This document shows positions 8,261 through 15,512 of a stretch of DNA of 19,254 nucleotides, in pieces. Both the position numbers and the translations under genes were made by a program. Every line of letters begins with the position of its first letter. Position 1 is the stretch's first letter. Origin of the DNA: JADFWK01 sp035527895 (GTDB taxonomy: Bacteria; Desulfobacterota; DSM-4660; Desulfatiglandales; B25-G16); contig DATKZQ010000177.1 in the NCBI GenBank assembly GCA_035527895.1, forward strand, positions 1 to 19,254. The letters are read 5' to 3'. The notes below the pieces were generated by a model. That model was not told the DNA's origin. It made no database searches and saw only the letters and a list, made by a program, of their open reading frames with translations.

Positions 8261-9250
8261 TTAAAAAATCTTCTTGAATTCGTCTCCCCAATAGCGGATT
8301 TCGTCATCCGACAGCACCCGAATGGGCAGGACTTTTGCCTGGTCGATGCCGTCAATGGGGGGATAGACACCCGGGTGGAGAACGTACTCACCCACCTTAT
8401 CGGCCAGCATCTTCATGGCATCTCTGGACAGCCAGTAATCCACGAACAGCTTGGCAGCATTGGGGTGCCGGGCGGTGGCGGTGATGGAGATTCCCCGGGG
8501 GGTGCCCAGCAAGGGTTGTTCAACCCTGGCCCAATCCAGAGGGGCAGGTGCCTTGGTGATGATGTATTTCGGCATAGATATGGCGATCAGCTTCTCGCCG
8601 CTCTCCACCGGTGCGGGGGTGGGGCCGAAGGATGTGACGAACATCGGCTTATTGGCCGCGAGCCCCTTGACGAACTTCATCCAGGCCTCTTCCGAGGGGA
8701 ACACATTCTCCTTCAGTCCGATGAGCCAGGAAATGGTGGTCGCATGGGCAGAGGGGTTGGCCATAACGATCTTTCCCTGCCATTTGGGGTCCGTCAGATC
8801 CTCATACCGCTTGGGAACGTCCTCCGGCTTGACAAGCTCCTTGTTGTAAATCAGGGCGACGTATTCGATGCCGAAAATCTGAATCTTGTCGTCTTTTCTC
8901 GTCCATTCGGGATAGCCGGCTGCAGCGGGGGATTGGTATGAGGCCAGGACACCCTTATCCTTCAGGAGGTTCATGATCGGCAGGGGTGCCTGAAGCACGT
9001 CGGCCATAAGCTTTCCGGCCTGGTGCTCCGTCAAGACGGTCGCGAGGAATTTCGAGGTAGATATCCTCGTATACTCTCCCTTGACGCCCTTAACCTTGGT
9101 GAACTCCCCCATGATGGGTTGGATGGCCGTGATGTTGGCGTAAAACGCGACTTTACCCTCCTCTTTTGCCTTCTCAGCCAGGGCCTGCTCTGCTGGATAT
9201 GCAGAAAGAGCCATGAAAACAATCAACAACAGCATTATGAGTTTCTTCAT
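8261..9250 (-). CDS. Periplasmic substrate-binding protein, Fe(III)/AfuA-FbpA-like family
   Basis: 329 residues. Residues 1-23 (MKKLIMLLLIVFMALSAYPA) are a Sec signal peptide: two Lys, a hydrophobic core, and no lipobox Cys. The mature part begins EQALAEKAKEEGKVAFYANI, the usual opening of the iron(III)/2-aminoethylphosphonate/thiamine group of binding proteins. The size suits that family. It leads the operon binding protein-ATPase-permease on the minus strand, with GGGAGG upstream of the ATG and a strong promoter at 9274-9305. It would capture the ligand in the periplasm for the importer. Iron is the commonest annotation, but organic acids and phosphonates are also carried by this family, and the ligand-binding residues cannot be judged by eye. 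Confidence 0.88.
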   Translation of the reverse strand: MKKLIMLLLIVFMALSAYPAEQALAEKAKEEGKVAFYANITAIQPIMGEFTKVKGVKGEYTRISTSKFLATVLTEHQAGKLMADVLQAPLPIMNLLKDKGVLASYQSPAAAGYPEWTRKDDKIQIFGIEYVALIYNKELVKPEDVPKRYEDLTDPKWQGKIVMANPSAHATTISWLIGLKENVFPSEEAWMKFVKGLAANKPMFVTSFGPTPAPVESGEKLIAISMPKYIITKAPAPLDWARVEQPLLGTPRGISITATARHPNAAKLFVDYWLSRDAMKMLADKVGEYVLHPGVYPPIDGIDQAKVLPIRVLSDDEIRYWGDEFKKIF

Positions 9251-9273
9251 AGTTACACCTCCCTTAAGGTTAT

Positions 9274-9305
9274 ATTATATATGCACTATTATGTATCTAT
9301 GTCAA
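9274..9305 (-). promoter_or_regulatory. Promoter of the ABC importer operon
   Basis: Minus strand: TTGACA (9300-9305), an 18-base spacer, then TATATA running into TATAAT (9274-9281). The leader before the ATG at 9250 is only about 20 bases and contains the GGGAGG ribosome-binding site. I see no Fur-box-like 19-bp palindrome over it. Confidence 0.65.
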
Positions 9306-9595
9306 CTAACCCGAGCTGTTGGGGCTGGGCCATGACAATACTGGTGATTTTCACTCGTTATCTTTCCAAGAACGCATGTGTTCGGAGCTTACAACCTCAT
9401 TATTGCAACCACTATTGCATCTGAAAAGACTGACTGGCTCCCCTACCACATGGTATCCCTTGTACGTAAACAGTCATGCCTTGAGATTTTAGATCATCGA
9501 ATTTCTTGAAACCCTTAACCTTATTTTATACGATATTATAGAGTAAACATACCACAATATTTTTTAATAAGATTTTGAACGTACACTCCTTGCCA
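9306..9595. other. Intergenic stretch, no gene seen
   Basis: AT-rich sequence between the importer promoter and repeat copy D. No frame has codon bias or a ribosome-binding site worth calling, and I see no RNA gene. The full gene-free gap extends to 10545 and is otherwise filled by repeat copy D. Confidence 0.5.
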
Positions 9596-10340
9596 GGATT
9601 GATAAGAACTCCCTTTTTATGAGAAGGAATATAGGGAAACTATCGTTGTGTGTCAAGCACACAATGCCTACATGATGTTGTTGTTGAAGACCTTTTGTGG
9701 AATTCGTTGGACGGTAATGTCTTAAAGCAACTAGGTAAAGACAGGTCTTTGGAGGATTTATTGCCCCAAAAGGGGCAAATTGGCGGGCTTGCCCGCCGTC
9801 TTTCTGGCGGGGTATTTTAGGTAAAAGTGGCTGCTGTGAAAGAAACGCAAACCAATCATTATCCGTGACGCCTGTGGAGCCCCACGGGGAAAGCCCGTGG
9901 CACCACTTAGTTTCGCCGATTCGCTTCGCGAACGGCGGGACTTAGCGGCACGACATCCCGATCGTAATCCCGACCACAAAAGGTCGGGACTAAAGCCGTG
10001 GCTTTCTGTGGTCGGGGTAAACCCTTTCATTTCATGTTTCCAGGAACTGTTTACTATGTAACAATTGTCAAAAAAAGATTTATCCTGCCTGTCGAAGCGA
10101 AGCGTAGATCCCGTTGAACCGGGTTCACCCCGCCTGCCGAATGGAATGTTATTTTCCCGTTTATTCCATCGGGGTGAAATTTACTCCTGTAACAGCGAAG
10201 TTTACCCCGTTAAATCCTCAAAGGCTATTTAACTGGGGCGTATTTCACTGGGGGACCCTCTGGGTGTTCAACTGGGGTTAAATCCTCAAAGGCAATTTAA
10301 CTGGGGCCTATTTAACTGGGACTTGATCCCTTTACTTCTC
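9596..10340. repeat. Dispersed mosaic repeat, copy D (fullest copy, with a nested insertion)
   Basis: 9596-9755 matches 2979-3137 of copy B. 9775-9872 and 10019-10066 carry the CCGCC hairpin and GCTGCTGTGAA block of copies A, B and E. From 10070 it matches the right part of copy A (AAAAAAAGATTTATCCTGCC, TGTCGAAGCGAAGCGTAGAT and so on). The stretch AAATCCTCAAAGGC(A/T)ATTTAACTGGGG occurs twice, near 10205 and 10277. The join AACAATTGTC/AAAAAAAGATTT near 10060-10080 is uninterrupted. A block of about 146 bp at 9873-10018 is absent from the other copies. Confidence 0.85.
9873..10018. repeat. Nested insertion of three consecutive hairpins inside repeat copy D
   Basis: Copies A and B read GTGACGCCGACAAAGCCC or close to it. 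Copy D breaks after GTGACGCC and resumes at AAACCCTTTCATTTC. The inserted block holds three good stem-loops: CCACGGG/CCCGTGG (9882-9900), GCCG-A-TTCGC/GCGAA-CGGC (9915-9936) and TCCCGACC/GGTCGGGA (9968-9989). It has no coding frame. It looks like a separate palindromic repeat or non-autonomous element that landed in the first repeat. Confidence 0.6.
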
Positions 10341-10437
10341 TTGTTCTTTCATTGCCTTGACGACTTCAGTTATTCAACGTAGTTAAGGATGTCTCTTATT
10401 TCACAAATTATGATACGCTACCTGTGATGGCTTCTCC

Positions 10438-10467
10438 TTGACACATATGCCCGTTTTTTCTTATACT
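10438..10467 (+). promoter_or_regulatory. Promoter of the molybdenum hydroxylase operon
   Basis: TTGACA (10438-10443), an 18-base spacer and TATACT (10462-10467). The start codon at 10546 follows after a leader of about 70 bases ending in AGGAGGAGG. Confidence 0.65.
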
Positions 10468-10545
10468 CATGGCTTCAGATAGTGCGTTCTTATCGCCCTG
10501 AATCAGGAAGATCTTTTCAGATTGATCTTTTAGGAGGAGGATTGA

Positions 10546-11028
10546 ATGAGAAAGACAATCCATTTTAAGCTCAACGGGCGGCCGAAGAGTCTGGTCCTTG
10601 ACCGCGAGCGCATGCTCCTTTGGGTATTACGCACGGATTTCGGTCTTACGGGTACCAAGTATGGTTGCGGTGAGGGGTTATGCGGAGCTTGTACCGTACT
10701 GGTTAACAACGAACCCGTCCGTTCTTGCCAGTTTCCTGTTGAAGATGTCGATGCTAAAGAAATCTTGACCATCGAGGGTCTGGCACGAAACGGTAGGCTT
10801 CATCCCCTGCAGGAAACCTTTATCAAGCACGATGCCCTTCAATGCGGATATTGCACCCCGGGGATGGTGCTCACTGCGTATAGTTTATTGATCCAAAATC
10901 CTCGGCCTACCCTTGAACAAATCAGAGAGGGTATGAATGAAAACCTCTGCCGATGTGGATCGTATCAGCGCATTATTCTGTCTATTCAGAATGCAGTCGG
11001 TGAGATGAAGGGAGGTCCGGTGCTGTGA
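10546..11028 (+). CDS. [2Fe-2S] subunit of a molybdenum hydroxylase, isoquinoline 1-oxidoreductase alpha-like
   Basis: 160 residues with two iron-sulfur domains in the order of the xanthine oxidase family small subunit. The plant-ferredoxin type has Cys41, 46, 49 and 61 (GCGEGLCGACTVLVN). The helical second domain has Cys100, 103, 135 and 137 (CGYCTPGM, LCRCG). All eight cluster ligands are present, and the length is normal. It would pass electrons from the molybdenum site of the partner encoded next. AGGAGGAGG precedes the ATG, and the stop overlaps the next gene's GTG. No FAD subunit is nearby, which fits the IorA/IorB type, where electrons leave through cytochromes. The oxidised substrate (N-heterocycle or aldehyde) cannot be told from sequence. 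Confidence 0.93.
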   Translation: MRKTIHFKLNGRPKSLVLDRERMLLWVLRTDFGLTGTKYGCGEGLCGACTVLVNNEPVRSCQFPVEDVDAKEILTIEGLARNGRLHPLQETFIKHDALQCGYCTPGMVLTAYSLLIQNPRPTLEQIREGMNENLCRCGSYQRIILSIQNAVGEMKGGPVL

Positions 11029-13181
11029 AAAAAGACGACCCTCTTGACCTTGATTTTTATGACATAAAACCCGCCTTTCCTCTCAGCCGGCGAGAGTTCC
11101 TGAGATTGATGGGAGGAGGTCTCTTCATCCTTTTCTCCCTCGGCGATTCTCTAGCCGCCCAGGAACGACCGCGTCAGCGGAGGATTCGCGAGAGCCTTCC
11201 TGGTGATTTCAATGCCTTTCTCAGGATCGGCGAAGATGGCCGGGTCTCATGCTTCACGGGTAAGATAGAGATGGGCCAGGGCATTATCACTTCATTGGCC
11301 CAGATGCTGGCCGATGAACTCGAGGTTCCTCTAGATTCAGTGGATATGGTGATGGGTGACACTGCCGTATGTCCTTGGGATATGGGGACTTTTGGTTCCA
11401 TGAGCACACGCTTTTTTGGACCTCCTTTGAGGGCGGCAGCAGCCGAAGCCCGGGCGGTTCTTATTGAGTTGGGAGCCGAATACTTGCAGACCTCTCCTTC
11501 CCAGCTTAAAGTTGAGGGCGGGGTCATATTCCATACGTCTCAAAGCCAAAAGAGGGTCACCTATGCTCAGCTCACCCAAGGCAAGAAGATTGCCAGACGA
11601 CTGAAGAGGGAAGCGGTGTTGGAAAAGGCTTCGGATTTCACGATTGTGGGAGTCCCGGTTTTGCGCAGGGATGCAGAGGACAAAGTTACTGGGAAAGCCA
11701 AGTTTGCCGGAGACATTCGGGAACCCGGCATGCTTTATGCCAGGATCGTGAGGCCTCCCGCCCATGATGCCAGGTTGATTCGTGTGGATACTTCTGCGAC
11801 CAAAAAGATTAAAGGCGCTCGGGTTATCGAGGCCGATGATCTTATTGCTGTTGTGCATGAAGATCCTGAATTGGCAGAAGAAGCGTTAAACCAGGTCAAA
11901 GCCCAGTGGATGAAGCCTGTAGCCACAGTGGACGAAACAACCATCTTTGATCACCTTGTTAAAGTTGCCCCTGAAGGGCAGGTCGTTTCGCAAGGGGGAA
12001 ACCTGGCTGAAGGAAAAAGAATCTCCAAGTCTGTAGTCGAAAACACCTATCTGGATGGCTATGTGGCCCATGCACCGATCGAAACCCATACTGCCCTGGC
12101 TAAAATCGAGGGGGACAAGGCTACCATATGGGCATCCACTCAAACGCCTTTCCGCCTCCAGCAAGAGGCAGCCTCGGCCCTGGGGTTTCCGGTCGAGCAT
12201 GTCCGAGTTATCACGCCTTTTGTGGGAGGAGGCTTTGGGGGGAAAACCCAAAATCAGCAAGCCGTGGAAGCGGCTAAGCTGGCCAAATTGAGTGGTAAAC
12301 CTGTCCAGGTCGCATGGACTCGGGCCGAGGAATTTTTCTATGATACCTTTCGCCCAGCCGCTGTAGTCAAGATAAAGGCAGGAGTCAATGGCTCAGGGCT
12401 GATTACCCTGTGGGATTATGGCGTGTATTATGCTGGAGAAAGGGGGGCATCCCACTTCTATGACATCCCTCATCACCGCACTGTGGCGTATGGCGAAGGG
12501 TGGAGAGGAACACCTGGTTCTCATCCGTTCAAGACCGGTGCCTGGCGTGCCCCCGCTAATAATACCAACACCTTTGCCAGAGAATCGCATATAGATATCC
12601 TGGCAGCAGAGGCCGGAATTGACCCCCTTGAATTTCGCTTGAAAAATCTGAAGGACAAAAGGATGATCCGAGTCCTCAAAGCTGTTGCGAGGAAATTCGG
12701 CTGGAAGCCAGCCAAAGCTCCCAGCGGTCGTGGATGGGGAATTGCCACTGGTATTGATGCAGGCACCTATGTGGCTCATATGGCTAAAGTGGAAGTGGAC
12801 AAAAACACAGGGCATGTTCAAGTGAAGCGGGTGGTATGCGCACAGGATATGGGATTATGCATCAACCCTAAGGGTGCAAAAATACAGATAGAGGGCTGTA
12901 TCACCATGGGGCTGGGATACGCTTTGAGAGAAGATATTCATTTCAAGGGCGGGGAGATATTTGATCTGAATTTCGACACCTATGAAATCCCGAGATTTTC
13001 CTGGCTTCCCCAAATTGAGACAGTCCTGATAGACGATAAGGAGGCCGCTCCTCAAGGAGGCGGTGAACCCGCGATCATTTGTATGGGAGGTGTCATCGCC
13101 AATGCCATCTATGACGCCATCGGGGTCCGGATATTCCAACTCCCGATGAACCCAGAGCGAATTAAACAAGCCCTGAGCTAA
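11025..13181 (+). CDS. Molybdopterin-binding catalytic subunit, isoquinoline 1-oxidoreductase beta-like, Tat-exported
   Basis: 718 residues, starting at a GTG that overlaps the previous stop (GTGA). A Tat signal sits near the N-terminus: SRREFL (21-26) followed by a hydrophobic stretch to about 45 (SLAAQ). Domain order is that of IorB. A molybdopterin-binding segment comes first (FTGKIEMGQGIITSLAQMLA, about 77-96), then the hammerhead-type domain (IVGVPVLRRDAEDKVTGKAK, about 207-226), then the main molybdopterin domain with GGGFGGK (401-407). The C-terminal QGGGEPAI places the presumed catalytic Glu at 681. Length is a little under the ~780 of IorB. The enzyme hydroxylates a carbon next to N or an aldehyde using water. 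The small subunit has no signal and presumably travels with this one. Substrate and electron acceptor are unknown. Confidence 0.92.
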   Translation: MKKDDPLDLDFYDIKPAFPLSRREFLRLMGGGLFILFSLGDSLAAQERPRQRRIRESLPGDFNAFLRIGEDGRVSCFTGKIEMGQGIITSLAQMLADELEVPLDSVDMVMGDTAVCPWDMGTFGSMSTRFFGPPLRAAAAEARAVLIELGAEYLQTSPSQLKVEGGVIFHTSQSQKRVTYAQLTQGKKIARRLKREAVLEKASDFTIVGVPVLRRDAEDKVTGKAKFAGDIREPGMLYARIVRPPAHDARLIRVDTSATKKIKGARVIEADDLIAVVHEDPELAEEALNQVKAQWMKPVATVDETTIFDHLVKVAPEGQVVSQGGNLAEGKRISKSVVENTYLDGYVAHAPIETHTALAKIEGDKATIWASTQTPFRLQQEAASALGFPVEHVRVITPFVGGGFGGKTQNQQAVEAAKLAKLSGKPVQVAWTRAEEFFYDTFRPAAVVKIKAGVNGSGLITLWDYGVYYAGERGASHFYDIPHHRTVAYGEGWRGTPGSHPFKTGAWRAPANNTNTFARESHIDILAAEAGIDPLEFRLKNLKDKRMIRVLKAVARKFGWKPAKAPSGRGWGIATGIDAGTYVAHMAKVEVDKNTGHVQVKRVVCAQDMGLCINPKGAKIQIEGCITMGLGYALREDIHFKGGEIFDLNFDTYEIPRFSWLPQIETVLIDDKEAAPQGGGEPAIICMGGVIANAIYDAIGVRIFQLPMNPERIKQALS

Positions 13182-13452
13182 AGTCGCATGTCAGTTGTCG
13201 AGGCTTGACTCCCTCTATACTAACCGTACAGTTCAGAGAATCTTTGTTAAGCAGATCAGGCTTTTAGTTGACGAGCTTCTGAATCCATTTTTGACTTCCC
13301 TTTACTCCAGGCTCTTGTTGAATGCGTGGCATGATTTATTACCGAATAATTTACACATGTGGAATTTCACGATTCGACTTTGCCCAATTAGATTTGGTTG
13401 CCTTGTGCCTTAAGCCCTGAGCCTTAGGCCAATCCTCCTTCAGCAGGGTTAC
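13182..13452. other. Intergenic stretch after the molybdenum hydroxylase operon
   Basis: I see no terminator hairpin with a T-run after the stop at 13181. A frame at 13195-13413 has no ribosome-binding site and no recognisable domain. The right end runs into repeat copy E. Confidence 0.45.
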
Positions 13453-13535
13453 GTATGCAAACCAATCATTATCCATGATGCCGGCAAAGCCCTTCATTTC
13501 ATATTTCCCGGCACGATTTACTGGTTAACAATTGT
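13453..13535. repeat. Dispersed mosaic repeat, copy E, left half (right half at 14202-14215)
   Basis: TATGCAAACCAATCATTATC through TTTACTGGTTAACAATTGT matches copies A, B and D. The repeat stops at AACAATTGT and is resumed only as AAAAAAAGATTT at 14202, after the group II intron. What follows 14215 does not match the other copies. Confidence 0.8.
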
Positions 13536-13573
13536 TCACGGTAGGAATGCCGGTTACCCGGCACTCCCCGTAC
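13536..13573 (-). other. Group II intron domain VI-like hairpin with bulged branch-point A
   Basis: Minus strand: GGAGTGCCGG and CCGGCATTCC form a ten-pair helix with one G.T pair and a GTAA tetraloop. An outer ACGG/CCGT helix follows. The two are separated on the 3' side by an unpaired TA whose A lies at 13542. That A is six bases before 13536, or eight before 13534, close to the 7-8 bases usual between branch point and 3' splice site. Confidence 0.6.
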
Positions 13574-13607
13574 AGATCCCAGCGTGCACTACTAATGCAC
13601 TGGGCTC
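13574..13607 (-). other. Group II intron domain V-like hairpin
   Basis: Minus strand, 34 bases, the standard domain V length. It begins GAGCCC, with AGC at positions 2-4 as in the catalytic triad. The lower helix CCCA/TGGG is followed on the 3' side by a two-base bulge (GC, positions 25-26). The upper helix is GTGCA/TGCAC. The loop TTAGTAG is larger than the usual GNRA tetraloop, and one base in the lower stem (A31 where T is expected) mispairs, which suggests decay. Confidence 0.55.
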
Positions 13608-14331
13608 CTGCTTCAAGCGTTGACGCACATGCGTTCCGTGCTGCATACCGTATCCTCTCCAGCTCATTTGGCAGAATTATCCAGCTCTGTGCCTGGCTTC
13701 TGTTTCGCTTGGATGGATTCCTCATAGCCAGCCTTCTTTTCTCCACCTTTTCCGCCATAGGCTTGTTGTCACCTGCTTTGTTCAAAGGTTTCCTCGATAC
13801 TATGAGGCTGTCAGACTCCCTGTATCCGTTCATCATTGCTTTGCTCCCTCAGGATTTTCAATGCGTACCTTATTGCAATCTCACTTAAGGTCAGATACAG
13901 GGCCTCCCGATTCCCGCACAAAAAGCTTCCATGCATGTATGAGGTCTCCGACCCCGCCACGTCCTTATATCCCTTGCCATTGCGGTCTATAAAATATTGC
14001 CTTCTGTATTTTTGAAGTACATCGGCACGTGGATTTAAATCTCTTACGAGGCTCAATACTCAGCCTGCACTTTCCCTTGTCAACGCTTCATCGGTAATGT
14101 CACCATTACCAATGCATGACTCAGGGCTGATGTGGATGGCTCGTCCTTCATCATAGGACACTTTCAGTCCCTACTTATTGCCGGTTTTCATCGGCGCTCA
14201 CAAAAAAAGATTTGCGCCCTTCATTTTTTTTCTTCGAATTGATAAATCCTGTCACCTACGGAGAAACTGATACCAGCTGGGAATCGAACGTGACCTTTTA
14301 TGGGAAATGAGTATTTACATTTCATTTTCTA

Positions 14332-14400
14332 GTCGAACGGCCAAGCTCATTAGGTGCTAACCGGGCACGGTAAACACTCTGGTTAAGGGCCTCGTTAGGC
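14332..14400 (-). other. attC recombination site of the HNH gene cassette
   Basis: On the minus strand, 69 bases run from GCCTAAC (R'', 14400-14394) to GTTCGAC (R', 14338-14332, one mismatch to GTTRRRY). Inner arms GAGGCC/GGCC and TTAACC/GGTTAG pair imperfectly, as attC sites do. The stop codon of the HNH gene lies inside R'', the usual cassette layout. Confidence 0.65.
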
Positions 14401-14832
14401 AAACCATTTATCAAGAATAATTTTTCCCTTACCAGTAATAGCAAACCTGGCTGTGGCATCATTTTGATCTCCATAACCCATCTGATCTTCCTCCTTGCTC
14501 ATATAGCCCAAGTCCACCAAGTGGTATAGAAGGAATGGCATAGCTATAACGCCGAAATTGTTTCTTTTTGCAATCTTCATAGCATTTAAGCCATAAGTGG
14601 TTATGGTTTTATTGATAAGATGTCTTTTTCTATCTGTTATTTCTTCTTCTGATAGGCCTTTATTATTTGTGATTTTGTGGTGACAGTTATGACATAGAAC
14701 AATAAGATTATCATACTCGTTGTTTGACCTATTGCTATCAACATGATGCTCGGAAAGAATACCAATTCCCTTTGCACCGCATATAGCGCAGGAATCATCT
14801 GTTTCAAGATATATGAGGTCAGTTGTTTTCAT
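14395..14832 (-). CDS. HNH endonuclease-like protein, integron gene cassette
   Basis: 145 residues. The N-terminal half is an HNH/McrA-type motif: CAIC (Cys15, Cys18), SEHH (His29-His30), EYDNL (Asn42) and CHNCHH (Cys47, Cys50, His51-His52). The Cys pairs would hold a structural zinc; the HH, Asn and last His form the beta-beta-alpha metal nuclease site. The C-terminal half (about 80-145) has no motif I know. The gene fills a cassette of about 512 bp, from G/TTAGAC at 14850/14849 to the attC ending at 14338. AAGGG lies nine bases before the ATG. It might be a restriction, homing or phage-defence nuclease; context supports defence or accessory function without proving it. Confidence 0.85.
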   Translation of the reverse strand: MKTTDLIYLETDDSCAICGAKGIGILSEHHVDSNRSNNEYDNLIVLCHNCHHKITNNKGLSEEEITDRKRHLINKTITTYGLNAMKIAKRNNFGVIAMPFLLYHLVDLGYMSKEEDQMGYGDQNDATARFAITGKGKIILDKWFA

Positions 14833-14843
14833 TTTGTGCCCTT

Positions 14844-14910
14844 GTCTAACAGCTCGGCTGAGAGGCGTGGCGCGATTTATCGCCGCGTCCTCTCGAGTTG
14901 ATGGTTAAGT
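14844..14910 (-). other. attC recombination site between the two gene cassettes
   Basis: Minus strand, 67 bases: R'' ACTTAAC (14910-14904), L'' CATCAACTCGAGAGG, L' CCTCTCAGCCGAGCTG and R' GTTAGAC (14850-14844). Both outer boxes fit RYYYAAC/GTTRRRY. L'' and L' pair, with the extra unpaired bases on one arm that give integrase its strand choice. The stop codon of the upstream gene lies inside R''. GTTAGAC is the standard cassette boundary. Confidence 0.75.
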
Positions 14911-15498
14911 GCCGGCAAATTCAAGTTCTATGTATGGATCAGTTTGGTATCTCGGATCATACGAAATAAGCAAAAATGCCCGGTCAATTAATTTGCGCTT
15001 ATTAAAGCGATGCTTTTTGAGCAGGTTGTTGGCATAATCAACGTCCAAAATAGGCTCATCCGTATGGATTATAAGAATATATTTTTCGTAAGGACCACCT
15101 TTGATTCGTTCAGGAGTATTTTTTGCATCTAGTCGCTTACTGATAGCATCAACCAGTTTAGCTTTGTCCCATTCAGCCCACGCATATACTTGATTGTTTT
15201 TAAAAGCCATGATTGCGTTTGGATCAACGAGTTCAGTGACCTCAACACCAATAGTATTTCCATCGACATCTTTGGCTTCGCAATCTGGCGGATCGTTTCC
15301 ACGCCCTCGAATCATGATGCTGTTACAATCAATAAAAGAGTTACCTTCCTTCTTGAGTGAGTTACAAAGAGATTTTACGACGCCATACTCCTCTATATCG
15401 CGATCTGGGGACCAGCCAAAATGGTCAGCATAGCCCCGACTATTTGCAATGGCCTGCTTGATTTCTTGAATGAGTTTTTTTTCCTCTTCGGTATCCAT
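14905..15498 (-). CDS. PD-(D/E)xK nuclease-like protein, integron gene cassette
   Basis: 197 residues from the ATG at 15498 (a TTG three codons upstream is the alternative). The centre reads NDPPDCEAKDVDGNTIGVEVTEL: a PD, about 13 residues, then EVT. That is the spacing of a PD-(D/E)xK core with Thr in place of the last Lys. Such PD...VEVTEL frames recur in hypothetical cassette proteins, as I recall. A beta strand follows at about 143-150 (KYILIIHTDEP). The C-terminal third resembles no domain known to me. It may be a degenerate or non-catalytic nuclease fold, so the activity is uncertain. The stop overlaps the attC box, as in the neighbouring cassette. The ribosome-binding site is weak. Confidence 0.75.
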   Translation of the reverse strand: MDTEEEKKLIQEIKQAIANSRGYADHFGWSPDRDIEEYGVVKSLCNSLKKEGNSFIDCNSIMIRGRGNDPPDCEAKDVDGNTIGVEVTELVDPNAIMAFKNNQVYAWAEWDKAKLVDAISKRLDAKNTPERIKGGPYEKYILIIHTDEPILDVDYANNLLKKHRFNKRKLIDRAFLLISYDPRYQTDPYIELEFAGT

Positions 15499-15512
15499 TC
15501 GCAGCAATTAAC

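Larger units (their letters stand above)
13536..14201 (-). mobile_element. Degenerate group II intron with truncated reverse-transcriptase ORF
   Basis: Minus strand, 14201 to 13536 (the 3' end could be 13534). The 5' end GTGAGCG resembles the GTGYG intron start. The leader encodes broken frames (SYDEGRAIHISPESC) of a kind I recall in the 5' parts of bacterial group II introns. At about 13758-13630 a frame reads EKVEKRRLAMRNPSKRNRSQ then NELERIRYAARN, like the first residues of an intron-encoded reverse transcriptase, then breaks off. A 34-base domain V-like hairpin (13574-13607) and a domain VI-like hairpin with a bulged A follow. The element sits between two halves of a dispersed repeat whose uninterrupted form is seen twice elsewhere here. 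Without the reverse transcriptase it cannot move alone. Whether it still splices is open. Confidence 0.7.

Noticed and set aside
8069..8941. 290-codon plus-strand frame
   Set aside because: Antisense shadow over the binding-protein and ATPase genes, whose families are clear.
9758..10030. 90-codon minus-strand frame
   Set aside because: Lies entirely in repeat copy D and its nested hairpin block; no start signal.
13525..13836. 103-codon minus-strand frame as an independent gene
   Set aside because: Its middle matches the beginning of an intron-encoded reverse transcriptase, and its end is intron domain V/VI sequence. It is a remnant, not a gene.
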